Assembly: GCA_027730505.1 (NCBI GenBank)
Contig: JAQCGT010000002.1
Span: 1 to 56,059, forward strand
Source: Actinomycetota bacterium
Lineage (GTDB): Bacteria; Actinomycetota; Acidimicrobiia; Acidimicrobiales; Ilumatobacteraceae
Direction of reading: 5' to 3'
DNA: 56,059 nucleotides
Shown here: positions 8,501 through 16,538 of the stretch, in pieces
Layout: each line of letters starts with the position of its first letter
How positions within the stretch are numbered: position 1 is the first letter of the stretch
Program-made: the position numbers and the translations under genes
The notes under the pieces: generated by a model
What the model saw: the letters and a program-made list of their open reading frames with translations, nothing else
Database searches by the model: none
What the model was told of the DNA's origin: nothing

Positions 8501-8913
8501 ATGAGGGCCACCACGCTCATCATCAACCCCGTGGCATGCACGACGGGCACGCTGTCGGTTTCCACCTCATCAGCAGATGCGGGAGTCACCACTCGGCGTG
8601 GACGTCGCACCACCACCTCACTCGCACGTCGCTGCACAGCGCGGTGATGATGCGAGATGAGCAGACGACTCGAACCGACGCGGATGTGTAGCTCATCGTC
8701 GTCGAGCACCGTTGTCACCGCATCGAGAGCGGTCAGGACGCGGGCGGGATCGATGATCAGATGGTGGGCGGCGAGTCGCGGGTCGTCGATCTGCACGGTC
8801 GCCGTGACCGCCCGACCCACCGCCGTCAGTCCGACGATGGGACGGGATCGGCCGCAATCGGGTCCGCTGATGGGGCTGAGAGCGATGGGCATATGAGCGT
8901 TATGGACCACCAC
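5581..8913 (-). CDS. FHA-FtsK/SpoIIIE three-ATPase protein, EssC/EccC-like
   Basis: This 1110-residue protein has the order of a type VII secretion motor. An N-terminal FHA-like domain (IDDPRLAAHHLII) is followed by two close membrane helices at about residues 127-165 and three FtsK-type ATPase domains. The first has an intact Walker A (GTTGSGKSE, about residue 455) and Walker B (LVIVVDEFAAL). The second (GAIGSGTTS, about 720) and third (GPARSGRTT, about 955) lack the Walker lysine, and their Walker B motifs are degenerate, as in EccC/EssC. Start GTG 8913 has GAGGGG upstream; ATG 8892 is an alternative. No WXG100 substrate or other secretion component lies nearby, so a dedicated DNA-translocase role is not excluded. 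Confidence 0.8.
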   Translation of the reverse strand: MVVHNAHMPIALSPISGPDCGRSRPIVGLTAVGRAVTATVQIDDPRLAAHHLIIDPARVLTALDAVTTVLDDDELHIRVGSSRLLISHHHRAVQRRASEVVVRRPRRVVTPASADEVETDSVPVVHATGLMMSVVALIGSAMIALITGSWMFMAFGAIGVMTSGAGLLIDRVKSTRRRSRKRRELAEAQRCAERSRRQFWPVDLVERADSVDVWSQRACDSLSVTVGVSDLTDLLGSPRQIPLDSSRVIALRAERSIAAGALRSIVAQVLIARGPADLDVTVDPALIDELPGVDDRMRAVDDDRLLLIITADVASLIHADSPVRLALESDRPTTCLCLVAVADSVPAVCTDVIDIGSDWSGVIDGREGIDAVDVAGMTRSTFAAIMDRLAGLVDPEDPDQHRRRIPDEVVLESPADGPADLRSAVAVLGTGADGPVTIDLVADGPHALVAGTTGSGKSELLKTLITSLCLRHDSDTCTFLLIDHKGGAAFDALASLPQVVGVVTDLDGGLVDRVLQSLEAEVRRREVLLRLAGVADLIEMTPGEGTPARLVIVVDEFAALASIGSGSLSALVDIARRGRSLGIHLVLATQRPAGVIDDAVRANTDIRIALRLQDRADALDVIGDDRAARLDRRRPGRAMVRLGGDAPIEFQTAVTLRVPLAECANRMASRQLPVPHRPWADPLPELITEGIGLIDACDEQRHRPLSWDPADGNLALVGAIGSGTTSALITLATACGDAAIYLLDGRGDPRLTRLVAAGIAAPIVAIRDRERVARLLRQVASEVETRRGLGVLDAPLVLMIDGVAEVMRSIDTSARDDLERILEEGPAVGVVTVTAGGPARHDLHASNTWLFHLDDSAEAQRYGLRADRVPPAIPGRIVDVRSGLQAQLAIVEPSAGHERLVPPAIGVLPERVSGVAGERTGRSVMLRIGQAASDMDDLQLEVPDGEHVMVVGPARSGRTTALDTLTAAWVDATGGYVSRLGRGGRLDEVPIVAGPHLVAVDDASSIDDVDGAFTNRLEAGEPGLMVIAAGHGDALRSRFGHWTSVVRRSRRGLVLVAAGDGDGDLLSASLPIRSPIPPRPGLAWVCVDGRSQLAQIATCEAVAPAAMLER

Positions 8914-8919
8914 ACCCCC

Positions 8920-8946
8920 TCACCGGAAAGGGTTTTCCCTCGGTGA
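8920..8946. promoter_or_regulatory. inverted repeat between the EssC-like gene and the divergent regulator gene
   Basis: The arms TCACCG (8920-8925) and CGGTGA (8941-8946) are perfectly complementary, with an inner GGG/CCC pair around TTTT. The repeat lies just upstream of the EssC-like start, next to its Shine-Dalgarno, so it could be an operator or an RNA hairpin in the leader. Confidence 0.35.
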
Positions 8947-8994
8947 GACGCCCAGTGAGAGACAGCGTGGGACCCTCGGAGATGGCGGACACGG

Positions 8995-9738
8995 ATGGTG
9001 CCCGCCATGAACACCACACACACCACCACGGCCCAACCCTCCCGACCGCTCCGAGGCATGCGTGCCTCGCTGGAACGTGACTGGGAGCGCGTCCACCGAA
9101 ACCCCCGAACGGTCGATATTGCGCGTGGCTGGTCGGTCACGACCGTGTCGTTCAATGACCTCGACGAACTGCTCGTGCTCGCCGGCTTCGGCGGTCACAG
9201 CGCCGACGACACGGTTCTGCGTGCGCTCGTCGCTCGATCCGCCGACGACGAACTGGCCACCCAGATCGTCCTGCGGCGCATCCTCCCCGGTCTGCTCGCC
9301 GTCAACCGCCGGCGGCCACGTCACCTCTCAGCCGAAGCCGGCCTGCGCGAACTCGTTACCGCAGCGTGGATCACCATCCGTTCCTACGATCCGAATCGAC
9401 GTCCATCGAGTTTGGCCGCCGCGCTCATCGACGGTGCCCGTTACCGAGCCTTCCAAGCCGAGCGTCGTCGCCAAGAGCGTCATCCGGAATTGCCGAACGA
9501 GACGCTCGACCTCCAGCCCGAGCCAACGAGTGACGACGACCTGATGGCCCTTCGCCACCTCCTCGTCGAGGCCCGCTCACGCGGCTACGACCCCACCGAC
9601 CTCGAACTGATCAGACGCATCGTGACCGGCACCAGCACCGCAGCACTGGCCGAAGAACTCGGGGTGACCGCGCGGGCGATCCGTTACCGGTGCACGCGGA
9701 TCGCCAGCGACCTTGCGCTCATCGCGCGCGCTGCGTGA
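8995..9738 (+). CDS. DNA-binding protein with sigma-region-4-like helix-turn-helix
   Basis: The 247-residue protein (243 if ATG 9007 is the start) ends in STAALAEELGVTARAIRYRCTR, a helix-turn-helix like that of sigma region 4. Its middle part (ELVTAAWITIRSYDPNRRPS, then ARYRAFQAERRR) resembles sigma-like regulators common in actinobacteria. It is divergent from the EssC-like operon with an 81-nt spacer holding an inverted repeat, so control of that operon is plausible but unproven. Neither start has a good Shine-Dalgarno or TANNNT box. The 3' end overlaps the convergent hydratase gene by 20 nt. Confidence 0.6.
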   Translation: MVPAMNTTHTTTAQPSRPLRGMRASLERDWERVHRNPRTVDIARGWSVTTVSFNDLDELLVLAGFGGHSADDTVLRALVARSADDELATQIVLRRILPGLLAVNRRRPRHLSAEAGLRELVTAAWITIRSYDPNRRPSSLAAALIDGARYRAFQAERRRQERHPELPNETLDLQPEPTSDDDLMALRHLLVEARSRGYDPTDLELIRRIVTGTSTAALAEELGVTARAIRYRCTRIASDLALIARAA

Positions 9739-10504
9739 AGGTGGGGCGGCGCTTGTCGAAGAATGCGCTGATCCCCTCCTGACAGTCGGGAGTGACGATC
9801 CCGGCTGCCATCACCTCCATTGCGTAGGCATAGGCCTTGGGCTGTTCCATGTCGACTTGCGCGTAGTAGGCGCGCTTGCCGATGCCCTTGGCCATCGCCG
9901 AGCCACGGATCGAACGACCCATCAAGTCATTCACCGCGTCATCGAGTTGATCGTCAGCGACCACCCGATTGATCAGACCCCACGACGCAGCCGTGTGGGC
10001 ATCGACCGCATCACCGGTGATCGCCAACTCCATCGCATGCTTGCGGTTGATCTGGCGGGCGACGGCGACCAAGGGCGTGTTGCAGAAGAGCCCGCCTTTG
10101 CCACCCGGCAACGCGTACGCCGACGACTCCGCGCCGATTGCCATGTCACAAGTGGCGACGAGTTGACACCCTGCAGCGGTCGCAAGGGCATGCACCTTGG
10201 CGATCACCACCTGCGGGAGTTCCTGCACCGTGTTCATCATGCGGGTACAGACCTCGAGCAGCGAACGGGCCTCGGGCAGCTCGACGTCGACCATGTCTCC
10301 GAAGTTGTGACCGGCTGAGAACACCGGACCATTGGCGGCGATGATCACACCGAGCGCATCGGACGAGCCCACGGCGTCGAGAGCGTTCTGCATCTCGAGC
10401 ATCAGTGCCCGCGACAATGAATTGCGGGTGTCGGGACGGTTCAGCGTGATCGTGACAACGTCACCGGAGCGCTCGACCAGCAGGTTCTCGTAGCTCGTGC
10501 TCAT
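9719..10504 (-). CDS. enoyl-CoA hydratase/isomerase family protein
   Basis: This crotonase-fold protein (261 aa from ATG 10504) shows TLNRPDTRNSLS near the N-terminus, the oxyanion-hole segment FSAGHNFGDM, and ATAAGCQLVATCDMAIG with the second oxyanion glycine. The segment YALPGGKGGLFCNTPLVAVAR is typical of the ECHDC3-like branch, in which the usual active-site glutamates are not obvious. Hydratase activity is therefore uncertain. GTG 10510 is an alternative start. A CAGGCT box 6 nt before ATG 10504 resembles the leaderless boxes elsewhere in the window. Confidence 0.82.
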   Translation of the reverse strand: MSTSYENLLVERSGDVVTITLNRPDTRNSLSRALMLEMQNALDAVGSSDALGVIIAANGPVFSAGHNFGDMVDVELPEARSLLEVCTRMMNTVQELPQVVIAKVHALATAAGCQLVATCDMAIGAESSAYALPGGKGGLFCNTPLVAVARQINRKHAMELAITGDAVDAHTAASWGLINRVVADDQLDDAVNDLMGRSIRGSAMAKGIGKRAYYAQVDMEQPKAYAYAMEVMAAGIVTPDCQEGISAFFDKRRPTFTQRAR

Positions 10505-10522
10505 CGACACAGCCTGCCACGT

Positions 10523-10540
10523 TGCCGAGCACTCTCGGCA
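10523..10540 (-). terminator. GC-rich hairpin downstream of tRNA-Lys
   Basis: A perfect 7-bp inverted repeat (TGCCGAG, 4-nt loop, CTCGGCA) begins 8 nt past the tRNA 3' end. It has no T tract, so it may be a weak terminator or an RNA-processing signal rather than a classical intrinsic terminator. It also lies just upstream of the hydratase gene. Confidence 0.35.
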
Positions 10541-10547
10541 CGCGGAG

Positions 10548-10619
10548 TGCGCCCCCAGGGGGTCGAACCCTGAACCAACGGGTTAAAAGCCCGCTGCTCT
10601 GCCATTGAGCTAGAGGCGC
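10548..10619 (-). tRNA. tRNA-Lys (anticodon TTT)
   Basis: Read on the minus strand, the sequence folds into a full cloverleaf. The acceptor arm GCGCCTC pairs with GGGGCGC, the D arm is GCTC/GAGC, the anticodon arm GCGGG-CTTTTAA-CCCGT gives anticodon TTT, and the T arm is CAGGG-TTCGACC-CCCTG. The discriminator base is A at 10548. CCA is not encoded and must be added after transcription. A TAACCT box at 10630-10635 lies 10 nt upstream and could be its -10 element. Confidence 0.95.
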
Positions 10620-10656
10620 GTCGGGCCCAAGGTTACGCCTCTTGACGAAGAACTGA

Positions 10657-12171
10657 TCAGCCAACGTTGCGCTGGCGACCGTCCCAGTGCGGTGCCCGCA
10701 GCGCCTTCTTGTCGACCTTGCCGTAGACGGTGACCGGAAGGTCGTCCCGATACTCGATCGACTTGGGACGCTTGTAGGTGGCGAGATTCGACCGGCACCA
10801 CTCGACAAACGACTCGCGGTCCAAGCTCGGCCTCGGCACCACGACCGCATGGACAGCCTCACCCCAATCGTCGTGGGGGACGCCGACGATCGCCACCTGA
10901 GCCACATCGGGGTGGGCTGAGATAACGGCCTCGACTTCGACCGAATACACATTCATGCCACCCGAGATGATCATGTCGTTGGCCCGGTCGACGAGGGTCA
11001 CGAATCCCTCATCGTCCATGCGGCCGACGTCGCCAGTGCGCATCCAGCGGCCAGCGAAGCGCTTGGCGTAATTCTCGGGATCCTGCCAGTAGCCACGCAT
11101 CACGTACGGAGAGTCGAGCGCAACCTCGCCCACCTCGCCCCGCGGCACCTCGTCGCCGGCCTCATCGATGATGGCGACCTCACACATCAGCGTCGCTTTG
11201 CCACAGGAGGACAACAGTTCGGGCTCGGACAGCGCCCGCACGTGATCGGGCTTGGAAAGCACGGTGGCGAAGTTCGGACACTCGGTCTGGGCGTACAACT
11301 GCTGCAGCACCGGGCCGAACACCTCCATCGCCTGTCGCAACCGTTCGGGCGAGATCGGCGCTGCCCCGTATTGGATGGTGCGCAGCGCAGCCGGACGGAT
11401 ACCCGTCTCCACAGCAGCATCGAGCAGTCGATAAATCATCGTCGGTACGGCGAACGTCCAGGTGATGTCGTGCTCGTCCATGATCCGAAGCACCTCGTGG
11501 GCATCGAATCCCTTCTCGACGCGCACATGCGCACCACGGAGCAACGCTGCCGCGCCGAGAAAGCCGGCTGCATGGGGCAACGGCGTGGTGAGCAGCATGT
11601 GCTCATCCCGAGCGATGCCGCCCTCCATGATGTGGGCGAACATGTTGAGCACCATCGGCGCCTGATGGTGGACGATTCCCTTCGGCTTGCCGGTGGTACC
11701 ACCGGTGAATCCGACGAAGGAGAGGTCGCCAGGCCCGACTGCGCCGATGGCCGGAAGCTCGACCGAGGCTGATCCCGGCTCGACCACATCACCGTCGATG
11801 ATCGTGCACGCGTCGGGAATCTCAGTGGCCAGATGGGCCAACGCCGGACTGACGACGGCGACCGTCGGTGTGGTGCGCGCCGCGATGTCGCCGATGTCCG
11901 ATGCCGTGAGCATCGAGTTGAGCGGGATCTTGACCGCTCCGATCGCCATGATCGCCAAGTCGTACACCGGGAACGAGGCCGAGTTCTCACACAGCAACAC
12001 CACCCGATCGCGCGGAGACGCCCCGGCCGCCCGCAGATTCTCAGCGGCAACGGCGACCGCCGTGGCCATGTCCGAATACGTCCACGTCACACCGCCTGCC
12101 GTGAGGGCCGGCCGAGGTCCGTTCAGAGTGAGGGAGCGACGAAATGCCTCCCAGAGTGTCGACATCATCAC
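10657..12171 (-). CDS. AMP-dependent acyl-CoA synthetase/ligase
   Basis: This ANL-superfamily enzyme (504 aa) activates a carboxylic acid to its acyl-AMP and then the CoA thioester. The phosphate-binding signature FTGGTTGKPKGIVHHQ is present. It is followed by QLYAQTECPNFATV (adenine site), the TGDVGRMDDEGFVTLVDR hinge region, and the C-terminal lysine in YGKVDKKALR. The chain length of the substrate cannot be read. Three consecutive starts are possible (GTG 12171, ATG 12168, ATG 12165); TACTGT at 12177-12182 would place transcription start close to them. It is divergent from the methyltransferase gene with a 36-nt gap and lies upstream of tRNA-Lys on the same strand. Confidence 0.88.
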   Translation of the reverse strand: MMMSTLWEAFRRSLTLNGPRPALTAGGVTWTYSDMATAVAVAAENLRAAGASPRDRVVLLCENSASFPVYDLAIMAIGAVKIPLNSMLTASDIGDIAARTTPTVAVVSPALAHLATEIPDACTIIDGDVVEPGSASVELPAIGAVGPGDLSFVGFTGGTTGKPKGIVHHQAPMVLNMFAHIMEGGIARDEHMLLTTPLPHAAGFLGAAALLRGAHVRVEKGFDAHEVLRIMDEHDITWTFAVPTMIYRLLDAAVETGIRPAALRTIQYGAAPISPERLRQAMEVFGPVLQQLYAQTECPNFATVLSKPDHVRALSEPELLSSCGKATLMCEVAIIDEAGDEVPRGEVGEVALDSPYVMRGYWQDPENYAKRFAGRWMRTGDVGRMDDEGFVTLVDRANDMIISGGMNVYSVEVEAVISAHPDVAQVAIVGVPHDDWGEAVHAVVVPRPSLDRESFVEWCRSNLATYKRPKSIEYRDDLPVTVYGKVDKKALRAPHWDGRQRNVG

Positions 12172-12195
12172 CGGGCACAGTACTCAGCGCGTCAT

Positions 12196-12201
12196 TAGGG
12201 T
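12196..12201 (+). promoter_or_regulatory. -10 box (TAGGGT) of the methyltransferase gene
   Basis: TAGGGT lies exactly 6 nt before ATG 12208, the leaderless arrangement repeated in this window. Confidence 0.5.
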
Positions 12202-12207
12202 CTGGAT

Positions 12208-12993
12208 ATGAACGCCGCCGAACGTTGGGCCACCGATCTCGCGTCATGGGGGATCCCCGACCACATCCTGAGCGCCGCCCCACAGTCGCCGTGGATCCAT
12301 CCGGTCTCGACGTTCACCCCGAGCGGCGACCTCCACGTCGACACTCCGTCACGCCATCGGGCGCTCGAAGCGATCGAGTCGATCCGCGAACCGTCAGTGC
12401 TCGACATCGGCTGTGGTGGGGGTCGTGCGGCGTTCGGGCTCGTGCCACCGGCGACTTCGGTCATCGGTGTCGATCATCAACAAGGCATGCTCGACGTGTT
12501 CACCGATCAGGCCAACGAGCGAGGTGTCTCGGTCACCACCTTGCTCGGGGACTGGCCCGATGTCGCCCCGCAGACACCGATGGCCGATGTCGTGGTGTGC
12601 CATCACGTCTTCTACAACGTCGCTCGCCTCGAACCGTTCGTGACGGCGTTGACCGACCATGCGAAACAACGGGTGGTGGTCGAATTGCCCGAGCATCACC
12701 CGCTCACACATCTCAGCGATGCATGGCGGCATTTCTGGAATCTCGACCGTCCGACGGCGCCGACAGCTGAGGATGCGTTGGTGGTGGTGCGATCGATGGG
12801 AATCGACGCGCACCTCGAGCGTTGGTCGACACCCGCTCCGGCGACCGCTCCCGAGGTGTCGGATCTCGATGTGGAGCACATGCGGATCCGGCTCTGCCTG
12901 ACACCTGACCGAGATGCCGATGTGCGCGCGTTCCTGGAGTCGCGCCAACCCGCCGGACGCGACCTTGCCGCGATCTGGTGGGGCGTTGCGTAA
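12208..12993 (+). CDS. class I SAM-dependent methyltransferase
   Basis: The protein (261 aa) carries motif I VLDIGCGGGRAAFG, the acidic post-I residue in VIGVDHQQGML, motif II ADVVVCHHVFYNVARLEPFV, and a C-terminal domain ending RDLAAIWWGVA. This identifies a Rossmann-fold methyltransferase; no substrate can be assigned. It has its own leaderless-type promoter and is followed closely by the Cys-rich gene, whose operator begins 2 nt before the end of this gene. Confidence 0.82.
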   Translation: MNAAERWATDLASWGIPDHILSAAPQSPWIHPVSTFTPSGDLHVDTPSRHRALEAIESIREPSVLDIGCGGGRAAFGLVPPATSVIGVDHQQGMLDVFTDQANERGVSVTTLLGDWPDVAPQTPMADVVVCHHVFYNVARLEPFVTALTDHAKQRVVVELPEHHPLTHLSDAWRHFWNLDRPTAPTAEDALVVVRSMGIDAHLERWSTPAPATAPEVSDLDVEHMRIRLCLTPDRDADVRAFLESRQPAGRDLAAIWWGVA

Positions 12994-13015
12994 ATGTCCG
13001 GACATTTGCTATCGT
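12986..13015 (+). promoter_or_regulatory. promoter with a 16-bp palindromic operator in the -35/-10 spacer
   Basis: TTGCGT (12986-12991) and TATCGT (13010-13015, preceded by TG at -15/-14) are separated by 18 bp. The perfect palindrome AAATGTCCGGACATTT occupies 12992-13007, almost exactly the spacer. The start codon of the Cys-rich gene follows the -10 by 7 nt. A regulator bound here would either block the promoter or, as MerR-family proteins do with long spacers, distort and activate it. Confidence 0.6.
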
Positions 13016-13022
13016 CTCTGAC

Positions 13023-13187
13023 ATGTGCCGCCAAGTGACCTGCAAGACCTGCGGAAAGGCCTCCTGGGCCGGCTGTGGAATGCACGTGGAACAGGTGCTC
13101 GGACATCTCTCCGCCGACCAGCGTTGCCAGTGCCACCTCAATCCCCCCGCGGTCGCCCCACGCAAGCGATGGTTCGCCCGAAAGTGA
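13023..13187 (+). CDS. small Cys-rich protein (54 aa)
   Basis: The protein begins MCRQVTCKTCGKASWAGCGM and has six cysteines (2, 7, 10, 18, 35, 37) plus histidines at 21, 28 and 38, so metal binding or redox activity is likely. From memory, similar short proteins with a CxxC, a W-x-GCG-x-H segment and a C-terminal RC occur in actinobacteria and also in fungi, with no established function. ATG 13023 is chosen over an in-frame upstream start at 12978 because it sits at leaderless distance from a good -10 box and because the conserved part begins there. Confidence 0.75.
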   Translation: MCRQVTCKTCGKASWAGCGMHVEQVLGHLSADQRCQCHLNPPAVAPRKRWFARK

Positions 13188-13229
13188 TCTGATTCCCCAT
13201 TGCCCGCTCAAGCATGACAGCCTGAGGGA

Positions 13230-13979
13230 ATGGGGATCATCGTCAACACCGAGGCTGCCGTACGCACCCTCACCCTCGACCGGCCCGAGGCACTCAACGC
13301 GCTGACACCAGCGCTCCTCGACGAACTCGCCTCGGCTCTCGCCGATGCCGCCGGTGACGAAGCCGTTCGAGTGGTCGTCCTGACCGGAACCGGCCAAGCG
13401 TTCTCCGCCGGTGTTGACCTGAAAGCACTCGCCGATGATCCGCCTGCCGGCGGCGATGTGTCGGGAGCACTCAACAACCCGGCACGCCGGGCCTGCGACC
13501 TGTTGTCGACAATGCCGAAGCTCACCATCGCCAAGGTCAACGGCTTCTGTTTCACCGGCGCTCTCGAACTCGCCCTTGCGTGCGACCTCATGGTTGTGGC
13601 CGCCGAAGCGAAACTCGGCGACACTCACGCCAAGTGGGGCCTGCGGCCCACCTGGGGAATGAGTGCCCGCCTGATCCGCGCCGTCGGCCCGGTGCGGGCC
13701 CGCGAACTTTCGTACACGGCTCGCACCATCACCGGACACGACGCCCACGCCTACGGAATGGCGAGCCACTGCGTTCCACTCGCAGAGCTCGATGCCACTG
13801 TCACCGAACTCGCCGAGACCGTCGCCGCCAACAGCCCCGAATCGATCGCCGCGTACAAAGACCTCTACCACCACCAGCAGGACCTCGGCTTAAGCCATGG
13901 ATTGGGCTTCGAATACGCCACCCACTATCCGATGGGCGACGCCGGTGGGCGTCTCGACGGATTCACCAAGAAGGACTGA
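13230..13979 (+). CDS. enoyl-CoA hydratase/isomerase family protein
   Basis: This crotonase-fold protein has 249 aa. Features are [15 protein letters not shown], the oxyanion-hole segment [10 protein letters not shown], and [17 protein letters not shown] with the second oxyanion glycine. A glutamate (Glu117 region, [10 protein letters not shown]) could serve in catalysis, and [18 protein letters not shown] follows. The substrate is unknown. Its stop is 1 nt before the malate synthase start, so it is the first gene of the glycolate operon by position. Confidence 0.85.
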   Translation: MGIIVNTEAAVRTLTLDRPEALNALTPALLDELASALADAAGDEAVRVVVLTGTGQAFSAGVDLKALADDPPAGGDVSGALNNPARRACDLLSTMPKLTIAKVNGFCFTGALELALACDLMVVAAEAKLGDTHAKWGLRPTWGMSARLIRAVGPVRARELSYTARTITGHDAHAYGMASHCVPLAELDATVTELAETVAANSPESIAAYKDLYHHQQDLGLSHGLGFEYATHYPMGDAGGRLDGFTKKD

Positions 13980-13980
13980 C

Positions 13981-16107
13981 ATGGCCGAGCGAGCGAATCT
14001 GATCGTCGGCGACGAACTCGTCGCACTCGTCGAGGACGAGGTCCTCCCCCCGACCGGTATCGGCGTCGACCAATTCTGGGAGGGACTTGCTGCGATCATC
14101 GCCGACCTCGGGCCGCGCAACGCCGAGTTGCTCGAGACTCGCCAGACCATGCAGGCCGCGATCGACCGCTGGCATCGTGAACACGGCGTCGGCGACCCGG
14201 CCGAATATCGATCGTTCCTCGAGTCGATCGGCTACCTCGTGCCCGAAGGCCCCGCATTCGAGATCCACACCAAAAGCATCGACCGTGAGATCGCCGAGGT
14301 GGCCGGGCCACAACTCGTCGTTCCCGTGACGAACGCTCGGTATGCCATCAACGCGGTCAACGCCCGCTGGGGCTCGCTGTACGACGCCCTGTACGGCACC
14401 GACGTGCTCGGTGAGCTGCCGCCTCCCGGCCCGTACAACACCGAGCGGGGAGCGCGCGTCATCGCCGAGGCACGACGCATCCTCGACGACGTCATTCCCC
14501 TTGCGTCAGGCTCACACCTCGGGTCGACCCATTACGCGGTCGTCGACGGGCAACTCGTCGTCACGCTCGCAGACAGATCGACGACAACCACCGATGACTC
14601 GGTGACCGTCATCGGCTGGACAGGACCAGCCGATGCGCCGTCGTCGATCGTGACCCGGCATCACGGTCTCCACGTCGACATCCGGATCGACCGTGGGCAC
14701 TCGGTCGGAGCCACCGACACTGCCGGCATCGCCGACGTCATCCTCGAGTCGGCCGTGACCGTGATCATGGACTGTGAGGATTCGGTTGCATGCGTCGATG
14801 CCGCTGACAAGGCGCTCGCATACAAGAACTGGCTCGGGCTCCAACGCGGCACTCTCACCGCCGATGTCGACAAGGCCGGCAGCACATTCACCCGGACGAT
14901 GGCACCGGATCGCACACTGCGCGCACCCGATGGCGCAGAGGCCACACTCCCGGGACGCTCGGTGATGCTGGTTCGCAATGTCGGGCACTTGATGACAACC
15001 CCCGCTGTACGGACCAGCGACGGTGCGGAGATCCCCGAAGGCATCCTCGATGCGGTCATGACCGTTGCCTGCGCGTTGCCAGTGACCGGCTCGGTGTACG
15101 TGGTAAAGCCGAAGATGCACGGGCCCGACGAGGTCGCCTTCGCGTGTGAATTGTTCGACCGTGTCGAACGCCTCCTCGGTCTCGCACCAGAAACGGTGAA
15201 GCTCGGCATCATGGATGAAGAGCGCCGCACAACCCTGAACCTGGCCGAATGCATCCGAGCTGCAGCAGGGCGAGTGGCCTTCATCAACACCGGGTTCCTT
15301 GACCGCACGGGTGACGAGATCCACACATCGATGCAAGCCGGCCCGATGGTGCGCAAAGCAGACATGCGGGCCGAACGCTGGATCGCCGCCTATGAGGACC
15401 ACAACGTCGACACCGGACTCGCCTGCGGGCTGCTCGGACGAGCCCAAATCGGCAAAGGCATGTGGGCCGCCCCCGACCTCATGGCCGACATGCTCGCAAC
15501 CAAGATCGGTCATCCGAACGCCGGCGCATCATGTGCCTGGGTGCCCTCCCCCACGGCCGCCACCCTCCACGCCATCCATTACCACCGGGTCGACGTGGCC
15601 GCCCGCCAACGCGAGCTCGCCGACCGACTCGCCGCCGAGGGACCCCGCTCCAGCGTCGACGACCTGTTGCGCATTCCGGTCGCCGCCGACGCCACCTGGA
15701 GCGACGAGGAGATCCAGGCCGAACTCGACAACAACGCCCAAGGCATCCTCGGCTACGTGGTGCGCTGGGTCGATCAGGGAGTCGGCTGCTCCAAGGTGCC
15801 CGACATCCATGATGTGGGGCTCATGGAAGACCGCGCCACATGCCGTATCTCATCGCAGCACATGGCCAATTGGCTACTTCACGGCGTCATCGACGCCGAC
15901 CGGGTGCGCACGACCTTCGCCCGAATGGCCTCGGTGGTCGACGCGCAGAACGCCGACGATCCGGACTACACGCCGATGGCCCCCGCTCTCGATGGCACCG
16001 CCTACCGTGCTGCACTCGATCTCGTGCTGTCAGGTGTCGAACAACCCTCCGGCTATACCGAGCCCATCCTCCACGCCCGCCGACTCGAACTGAAGGAAAC
16101 CCGATGA
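13981..16107 (+). CDS. glcB: malate synthase G
   Basis: Malate synthase G condenses glyoxylate with acetyl-CoA to malate. The length of 708 aa fits the monomeric G isoform. Motifs include [13 protein letters not shown]-like [17 protein letters not shown] with the Mg-binding acidic residues, [28 protein letters not shown] and [17 protein letters not shown]. The frame is open further upstream, but ATG 13981 follows the preceding stop by 1 nt and matches the family start. Downstream genes convert glycolate to glyoxylate, so the operon forms a complete glycolate-to-malate route. Confidence 0.95.
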   Translation: MAERANLIVGDELVALVEDEVLPPTGIGVDQFWEGLAAIIADLGPRNAELLETRQTMQAAIDRWHREHGVGDPAEYRSFLESIGYLVPEGPAFEIHTKSIDREIAEVAGPQLVVPVTNARYAINAVNARWGSLYDALYGTDVLGELPPPGPYNTERGARVIAEARRILDDVIPLASGSHLGSTHYAVVDGQLVVTLADRSTTTTDDSVTVIGWTGPADAPSSIVTRHHGLHVDIRIDRGHSVGATDTAGIADVILESAVTVIMDCEDSVACVDAADKALAYKNWLGLQRGTLTADVDKAGSTFTRTMAPDRTLRAPDGAEATLPGRSVMLVRNVGHLMTTPAVRTSDGAEIPEGILDAVMTVACALPVTGSVYVVKPKMHGPDEVAFACELFDRVERLLGLAPETVKLGIMDEERRTTLNLAECIRAAAGRVAFINTGFLDRTGDEIHTSMQAGPMVRKADMRAERWIAAYEDHNVDTGLACGLLGRAQIGKGMWAAPDLMADMLATKIGHPNAGASCAWVPSPTAATLHAIHYHRVDVAARQRELADRLAAEGPRSSVDDLLRIPVAADATWSDEEIQAELDNNAQGILGYVVRWVDQGVGCSKVPDIHDVGLMEDRATCRISSQHMANWLLHGVIDADRVRTTFARMASVVDAQNADDPDYTPMAPALDGTAYRAALDLVLSGVEQPSGYTEPILHARRLELKETR

Positions 16108-16538
16108 CCTCCTATGCCCCAACGATCACCCTCGATGAAGCGCGCACGATCATCGCCGCGACCCTTGAGCACGGCCGGGCAGAACAGATGAACCCGCTTG
16201 TCGTTCTCGTGCTCGACGCCGCCAGCTCCCCGATCGCCTACGAACGCTCAGACGGATCACCCACCGGCAGATTCGACATCGCCCGCGGCAAAGCCAACGG
16301 CGCCTTGCAACTCGGCGTGAACTCGAAACGGATCGGCGAGATGGCGATCGAACGACCGCACTTCATCAACGGTGTGATGGCGTCGATCTCGGGACCCTTC
16401 GTGCCGGTCGCCGGAGGCGTGATCGTGCTGCGTGACGGCGTCGTCGTGGGGGCAGTGGGCGTGTCCGGCGACACCAGCGACAACGACGAAGCCGCCGCCA
16501 TCGCAGGCATCACCGCTGCGGGGCTCGACCACCCGTGA
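16104..16538 (+). CDS. glcG: GlcG/HbpS-family heme-degradation-like protein
   Basis: The 144-residue protein starts at ATG 16104, overlapping the malate synthase stop by 4 nt (ATGA). It shows the GlcG/HbpS layout: [15 protein letters not shown] helix, [31 protein letters not shown], and the C-terminal [28 protein letters not shown]. In E. coli glcG sits in the glc operon, as here; its biochemical role there is not settled, while HbpS-type relatives bind heme. The link to glycolate oxidation is from gene order. Confidence 0.85.
   Translation: MTSYAPTITLDEARTIIAATLEHGRAEQMNPLVVLVLDAASSPIAYERSDGSPTGRFDIARGKANGALQLGVNSKRIGEMAIERPHFINGVMASISGPFVPVAGGVIVLRDGVVVGAVGVSGDTSDNDEAAAIAGITAAGLDHP

Noticed and set aside
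12696-13874. 392-codon open frame on the minus strand
   Set aside because: It lies opposite the methyltransferase, Cys-rich and hydratase genes, has no family pattern and shows the biased composition of an antisense shadow.
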